A stretch of 64,000 nt of DNA, taken from Nostoc sp. JL33. Its GTDB lineage: Bacteria; Cyanobacteriota; Cyanobacteriia; Cyanobacteriales; Nostocaceae. Below the pieces are notes generated by a model that was not told where the DNA came from, ran no database searches, and was given only the letters and a program-made list of their open reading frames with translations. The first letter of the stretch is position 1. Every line of letters starts with the position of its first letter. The translations under genes were made by a program, and so were the position numbers. The stretch is from positions 1 to 64,000 of the forward strand of contig NZ_JABXKP010000028.1 of the NCBI RefSeq assembly GCF_017114985.1, given 5' to 3'. Below, piece after piece: positions 59,622-64,000 of this stretch.

Positions 59622-60593
59622 TTATGCTAGACAGGCGAGAAAATCTTGCTTGAGTTGGGCTGCATCAAGATTACGACCGATAAAAACTAGTTCGTTTTTG
59701 GGGGTTTCACTTGGTTTCCAAGGGCGATCGGGTTTGCCATCAAATATCATGTGTACTCCTTGAAACACAAATCGATTATCTTCTCCAGCAATATTTAAAA
59801 TGCCTTTCATCCGAAAGATATCTGGCCCTTGGGTACGCAGTAACTCGGAAATCCAAGCGTTTAATTTTTCTCCATCGACTGCACCCGCTTCTACTAAAGC
59901 CACAGAAAAGACAGTTTCATCGTGTACATGGGCATCTTCGCCTAAGAAATCTGGATCAATTTCTAATGCGCGGTCTAAATCAAAGGCTTTTACACCTAAT
60001 AAAGCATCCATTCCTAGTTCAGAATTTTGGGTACGGTAGATTTTTGCGATCGCATTCATCGCCCGAATCCGTTTTTCTAATTCATCCAACTCTTCTGGCG
60101 CTACTAAATCTGTTTTATTAAGTAAAATCACATCGGCAAAGGCAATCTGTTCTTGTGCTTCGTCTGCATCCCAGTGCTGCCAGATATGCTTGGCATCTAC
60201 GACTGTTACCACCGCATCTAGAGACAGTTGGCTTTGCAAATCTTCATCCACAAAAAATGTCTGAATCACTGGTGCAGGATCGGCTAATCCAGTTGTTTCA
60301 ATTACTAAATGGTCAAATTTATCGCGCCGCTTCATCAAATTGCCAATGATCCGGATTAAATCGCCGCGCACTGTACAACAGATACAGCCATTATTCATTT
60401 CAAATATTTCTTCATCTGCATCGATAATCAATTGATTATCAATACCCACTTCCCCAAATTCATTGACAATCACAGCAACTTTTTTGCCGTGTTCGTAGGT
60501 GAGGATGTGATTGAGTAGAGTCGTTTTACCTGCTCCCAAATAGCCTGTAAGAACAGTAACGGGAACTGAATTGTTGATTACGTCAGCCACCAT
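59622..60593 (-). CDS. COG0523 (CobW/ZNG1-like) GTP-binding metal chaperone
   Basis: This 323-residue protein has the P-loop GYLGAGKTTLLNH, the metal-binding NNGCICCTVRGDL (CxCC), ETTGLADPAP and NKTDLV, then a C-terminal CobW domain from about 225. COG0523 GTPases insert or deliver metals; the Zur-regulated members serve zinc-dependent enzymes under zinc starvation. A perfect GATAATCATTATC palindrome lies 30 bp before the ATG. It strongly suggests control by a Fur-type repressor, most likely the Zur encoded at 5655. The C-terminus lacks the long His stretch seen in some members, though DAHVHDE contains two His. Confidence 0.92.
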   Translation of the reverse strand: MVADVINNSVPVTVLTGYLGAGKTTLLNHILTYEHGKKVAVIVNEFGEVGIDNQLIIDADEEIFEMNNGCICCTVRGDLIRIIGNLMKRRDKFDHLVIETTGLADPAPVIQTFFVDEDLQSQLSLDAVVTVVDAKHIWQHWDADEAQEQIAFADVILLNKTDLVAPEELDELEKRIRAMNAIAKIYRTQNSELGMDALLGVKAFDLDRALEIDPDFLGEDAHVHDETVFSVALVEAGAVDGEKLNAWISELLRTQGPDIFRMKGILNIAGEDNRFVFQGVHMIFDGKPDRPWKPSETPKNELVFIGRNLDAAQLKQDFLACLA

Positions 60594-60622
60594 ACTCTAA
60601 ATTCCCCTTATCTCACTTTGTG

Positions 60623-60635
60623 GATAATCATTATC
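60623..60635 (-). promoter_or_regulatory. Fur/Zur-type operator before the COG0523 gene
   Basis: GATAATCATTATC is a perfect palindrome of the 6-1-6 Fur/Zur type, 30 bp upstream of the start codon and thus probably overlapping the promoter. Cyanobacterial Zur boxes have this TGATAATNATTATCA form; Fur could also bind. Confidence 0.75.
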
Positions 60636-60903
60636 ACATATCATAAATCTTTTTATATTTTTGTGCTAACTTGCTGTTATTTTGAGTTTCAGTAAAATCA
60701 TCACATAACTTAATCAAAGAACATTTTATTTTTACGCATCTGCTATAAGTAATAAATATTCACAATTCACAAATTGGCGTAGTCTGATCAGAATATTGCA
60801 TACAAGCAAACCTACTGCTTTGGAGAACTCTTAGAGTAACCGCAGAAACTTCTACAGACTTCTCGGAGGTCGCAGGTTAGTACCTTGACAATGCCACATT
60901 CAG

Positions 60904-61734
60904 CTATGCTGTTTGTTCTTTGCGATTTCTATAAAAGATAAAAGCGGCAAAACTGATAAAGGCAATAGCTATAAATATCGAAAAATATTTCGTACTACTG
61001 CGGCTACTCAGATTAACTCTAGGGATGATAGTCCAGTAACTTTCATCAATGGCAACTCCTTGCTTTTCTAACCACGTTCTTACTTCTCCTTCTCCACCCT
61101 CAGTCACAAATCCACTCACCGTTACTGTTTCACTTTTTGGTTCTTTGTGAACATACTCTTCAATATCACCCTTATCTAATGAAATAATCAAATGAACCGG
61201 GGTATTTGACTGAGAATTCTCTCTCAATGCAATATAGACTCTAGGCATTCTAGCTCCCTTTTGTGTTACTAACACATTGGGATCTGGATAGCCTGAAATA
61301 TTGGCGTAAAAACTGTGTTCAGCAATTTTGCCGGAAGTTAGTTGAGCGATGTTAATCGTACCAATATCTTTACCGAATGATTGCGCTAATGTAATATTCA
61401 GTACAACAAACCCGATAATTATTTTAATTATCGGCATGATCGCATTTTTTAGAAGTCGGTTATTTGTCAAATCATCAATTACATTCCACTTAGCAGAAAA
61501 TTCTTTATCTGGATTTTGGCTTTGAACTCGATTGCGTAAATAAGTCACTAACGATATAACTGGAAGATTAAGGATCATTAAACTTACAGCTTGCCACTGC
61601 TTACCAAACATACTGATCTGCATTTCTCCCAAAAATTTCATTGGGCCAGTATAGTGAAAGTCCCAATATATTGTCAGTGCAAGATACGCACAATACGCTA
61701 GAGATAAATATTTGAATTTCTGATTGTTACTCAT
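60904..61734 (-). CDS. Unrecognised membrane protein with extracytoplasmic domain
   Basis: This 276-residue protein has hydrophobic segments near residues 10-25, 48-65 and 100-118. A soluble region of about 120 residues follows, then a C-terminal helix (FSIFIAIAFISFAAFIFY) and a basic tail. I do not recognise the family. Because a 19-bp perfect Fur/Zur-type palindrome lies 137 bp upstream, and the neighbouring minus-strand gene is a Zur-type GTPase, a role in metal starvation is inferred. The large soluble part has no obvious His- or Cys-rich motif. Confidence 0.65.
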   Translation of the reverse strand: MSNNQKFKYLSLAYCAYLALTIYWDFHYTGPMKFLGEMQISMFGKQWQAVSLMILNLPVISLVTYLRNRVQSQNPDKEFSAKWNVIDDLTNNRLLKNAIMPIIKIIIGFVVLNITLAQSFGKDIGTINIAQLTSGKIAEHSFYANISGYPDPNVLVTQKGARMPRVYIALRENSQSNTPVHLIISLDKGDIEEYVHKEPKSETVTVSGFVTEGGEGEVRTWLEKQGVAIDESYWTIIPRVNLSSRSSTKYFSIFIAIAFISFAAFIFYRNRKEQTA

Positions 61735-61870
61735 TTCTAAAATTTTGATTGCCGCTCACTTTCTAACCTAAAAGAGGTCAAAGCGAGATCCGTATTCAAA
61801 CGGAAATAGGGGCAGATATAGCCTAAAAGGAGAGAGGTCAGAGTATATTGTATACAAACGAGAAACAGTC

Positions 61871-61889
61871 TATGATAATCATTATCATA
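61871..61889 (-). promoter_or_regulatory. Fur/Zur-type operator before the membrane-protein gene
   Basis: TATGATAATCATTATCATA is a perfect 19-bp palindrome matching the cyanobacterial Zur/Fur box. It is 137 bp upstream of the start at 61734 and 37 bp past the end of the alpha/beta hydrolase gene, so it most likely controls the membrane-protein gene. Confidence 0.75.
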
Positions 61890-61925
61890 AACCAGAAAAT
61901 TATACTTTAATCAATAAGTGAGAAT

Positions 61926-62840
61926 TTAATTTTCTGGAGAGAACAAAAAATCTTTAACTGCTTCTAAAACAACTGCTGGGTATTCTTCATGCAGTCCCAG
62001 AGAACCAGGAATTACAACGCTTCTTACTCCTGGTAAAGCTACCAAAGCGTTCATTTCTTCTCGTGATTTGGGGGGGCTAGATTCCCCAATTACTACCATG
62101 AGCGGTACGGTTAAAGACTGCACAAGTTCCAGAAAATCAGATTGTGCGTGTACAGCATCAAGATTACCAGTCACAAAGGCGGCAGATGCAAATCGCGCTC
62201 CTGGTTGTTGAGTCGTGTGCCACTTCTTCTCAATGAAACTGGGTGTAATTTTAGCCGCGTCAGTAAAGACATGACGACGGTACATAAAACTTAAGAAAGA
62301 TTGGGTAGTGTTGAGTTTGTAGAGAGCTTGACCAAGTATAGGCGATCGCACCAATTCTCTCACCATGCCAGCTATTTGCTGACTTGCCCCCATTGTCGGC
62401 AAAGGGCCACGCCAAGTAGGAGCTAGCAAGACAATCCGTGAGAAAGCAGCAGGTTGTTTCACAGCTAATTGTAAAACGTAACTAGCAGCATGGCCAGCCG
62501 CGATCGCAGTAATGGGAGTATTAAAAATATCTTTAACAAAATCTTCCAGAAATTGCTGATATATTTCCGGTCGATAATTCAAACTAGGGCGAGAAGATTC
62601 TCCAAATCCAGGCCAGTCTACGCCTACAACTTGAAAATTGGGAGCTAGTAACCTGGCAAGTTCGCCCATTTCCAAACGTGTCGAAACAGTGCTGAAAGCT
62701 GGTAGTAGCAATAGCGGTGAACCTTTACCGAGGGTTTCATAAACAACGCGCAATTGCTGATTTTCCCAGTTCCAGAGATATTCTTGAACCACTCCACCAA
62801 AGCCAATAGCAGCAGAGGTAGATAATAGATTGGTTGACAT
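61926..62840 (-). CDS. Alpha/beta-hydrolase-fold protein without the usual nucleophile
   Basis: This 304-residue protein has the core fold (PLLLLPAFSTVS, VVGVDWPGFGESSRP, LHEEYPAVVLEAVKDFL with the C-terminal His). At the nucleophile elbow the sequence is GHAAS (residues 116-120), where active members have GxSxG, so Ala replaces the catalytic Ser. The acid position also looks altered (VIGESSPP). It may be a non-catalytic or differently acting member; related plant and cyanobacterial proteins may share this feature, which I could not check. It is located next to a Zur-type operator but reads away from it. Confidence 0.82.
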   Translation of the reverse strand: MSTNLLSTSAAIGFGGVVQEYLWNWENQQLRVVYETLGKGSPLLLLPAFSTVSTRLEMGELARLLAPNFQVVGVDWPGFGESSRPSLNYRPEIYQQFLEDFVKDIFNTPITAIAAGHAASYVLQLAVKQPAAFSRIVLLAPTWRGPLPTMGASQQIAGMVRELVRSPILGQALYKLNTTQSFLSFMYRRHVFTDAAKITPSFIEKKWHTTQQPGARFASAAFVTGNLDAVHAQSDFLELVQSLTVPLMVVIGESSPPKSREEMNALVALPGVRSVVIPGSLGLHEEYPAVVLEAVKDFLFSPEN

Positions 62841-62973
62841 GAGACTAAATTTATTATTAAGAGTTAGGAGTTAGGAGTTAGGAGTAAAGCAGGGCTATTT
62901 CATTTTCATCTACTCCGCCTGGGACTGCCTATGCAGCCGTGGGGTAGCCACTGTCAGCCCTATTTACTGGCTA

Positions 62974-63714
62974 TTAACCAGCGTCCGATCTGAGATTTGA
63001 AAAGTCGTGTTTTTTGAGTCGTTCAATCTCAATGAAGATCATGAGCTTATCACCATCGTGCCAAGACCAGTCTAATTCGTCATCCGAATTAGCTGTAAAT
63101 AGCGAAATCCACTCTACTCCCGGAGTTGGATCGTATGCAAGGCTACAATGCGATGGATATCCGAGAAGATAGTCATCACTCTGGTGTAAAGCATTCCGAA
63201 GCTCGTCATAAGATGCACATAGCTCATCTGTCTGAAATGGCCACTCGTCAACTTGATATTCGTCAAAGGGAAGATCGAATGTCTGTCTAAATGTGATTGT
63301 GCAGCTAGAGCCTCTTGCAACCGAATCAGGCGGTACAGTAGGAACAAGTTTTGTTATGTCTCTAAAGAATTCTGCATAAATATAGCCCGGATCTCCCCAA
63401 AAAAGCTCGCTTTCACCATCAGGGTCATCAGCTACGAAAAGGCTCAATAGTCCGCTCTCAGGCAAATCAGCATTAACTTGTGGAATTTCTGCAAAGTTAA
63501 ACTGGCCAAGGAAGCGGTAAAATCCTAGATGGTGAGTTGGCCACTTGAACCTTTCTGGCAAATCAGGCGATCCACCATAATGACTTCCAGCCAAGTTAAT
63601 CCCAGAGTCAGATCGCATAATTTCTATGGCGGTGCGGAGGACACGACATAAATAGTCTTGGTGTAATGCGATCGGTGTTCGCTCAAACATCTGCAAGAAG
63701 TTTGTTACGTCCAT
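62974..63714 (-). CDS. DUF1963 (YwqG-like) protein
   Basis: This 246-residue protein has the DUF1963 pattern: SHYGGSPDLPERFKWP, RFLGQFNFAEIPQ, LPESGLLSLFVADDPDG, YLLGYPSHCS and SWHDGDKLMIFIEIERLKKHDFSN. These proteins have an all-beta fold and often look like immunity or housekeeping proteins of unknown function. It is a single gene at the edge of the window. Confidence 0.82.
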   Translation of the reverse strand: MDVTNFLQMFERTPIALHQDYLCRVLRTAIEIMRSDSGINLAGSHYGGSPDLPERFKWPTHHLGFYRFLGQFNFAEIPQVNADLPESGLLSLFVADDPDGESELFWGDPGYIYAEFFRDITKLVPTVPPDSVARGSSCTITFRQTFDLPFDEYQVDEWPFQTDELCASYDELRNALHQSDDYLLGYPSHCSLAYDPTPGVEWISLFTANSDDELDWSWHDGDKLMIFIEIERLKKHDFSNLRSDAG

Positions 63715-64000
63715 CTTTATTCAATCAGTTCTGAAATTGTCCAGATAATAGCTAAGGTCAGCCACAAATATCCTAAATCTCCTAATCAGCTTCGTGGCAA
63801 GGTTGACCTTTACACAAGACTTTGACAAAATAAGTTATGAAGCCTTGATGCATCGAGTACAACATACAAATGTTTTTGCTGAGGTAGAACCATAATTAGG
63901 GCTTGCTGAATAAGTCTTTAAAACAAATCTAGAAGCCACACAGCTTACAAAATGATTGTTTCATCGCTCAGTTTTCAAATTGACCCAGCAATCGCTAACC

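Noticed and set aside
63898-64000. Left end of an insertion sequence (GGGCTTGCTGAATAAG)
   Set aside because: Resembles IS ends of this group, but no transposase or second end is inside the window.

Overview
The window reads as chromosomal DNA of a filamentous, probably heterocyst-forming cyanobacterium of the Nostoc/Anabaena group. The evidence is the very frequent HIP1 octamer GCGATCGC, genes for photosystem I subunit PsaX and NdhB, a CYP110-type P450 beside a bacterial terpene synthase, giant Ser/Thr-kinase/histidine-kinase fusions, Uma2 endonucleases, and intergenic regions full of short palindromic and MITE-like repeats. No rRNA, tRNA or CRISPR array was recognised.

Layout. 1-8 kb is housekeeping and mixed: the end of a heptapeptide-repeat protein, a PP2C phosphatase, an NfeD/stomatin pair, a decayed VapC-like PIN toxin, a Uma2 protein, a Fur-family regulator (probably Zur), purS-purQ and a DUF427 protein. 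8-26.5 kb, all on the minus strand, is the most distinctive part. It holds a type I secretion adaptor and ABC transporter followed by a cadherin-like/DUF4114 protein and three very large signal-peptide-less proteins that end in the same 247-residue RTX-like module. Their enzymatic parts are an alkaline-phosphatase-superfamily phosphodiesterase, a glycerophosphodiester phosphodiesterase nested in a phytase-like propeller, and a beta-propeller phytase. Two of the three have Pho-box-like direct repeats upstream. I read this as a phosphate-scavenging exoenzyme island with its own exporter (inference).

27-40 kb has a COP23 protein, a Uma2 protein, a truncated DNA methyltransferase, an HTH protein, an SGNH hydrolase, LarE, a hybrid kinase, a NatD/LivH permease, psaX, lipA and a response regulator, then about 1.3 kb of repeats. 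40-54 kb is a signalling and sesquiterpene region: a 1898-residue multi-kinase, P450 plus terpene synthase, two further histidine kinases with closely related C-termini, a broken FIST/kinase gene and a methanogen-output-domain protein. 54.6-64 kb holds ndhB, a small secreted cysteine-containing protein, a WD40 protein, an RsbRD-type kinase, a COG0523 zinc-type GTPase and an unrecognised membrane protein, both preceded by near-perfect Fur/Zur-type palindromes, then a nucleophile-less alpha/beta hydrolase and a DUF1963 protein.

Mobile traces are many but decayed: a transposase N-terminal scar, a 153-bp MITE in two nearly identical copies, several inverted-repeat families, and short dispersed repeats that appear to have entered two coding regions in frame. 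Domain calls come from reading motifs by eye; no database search was run.
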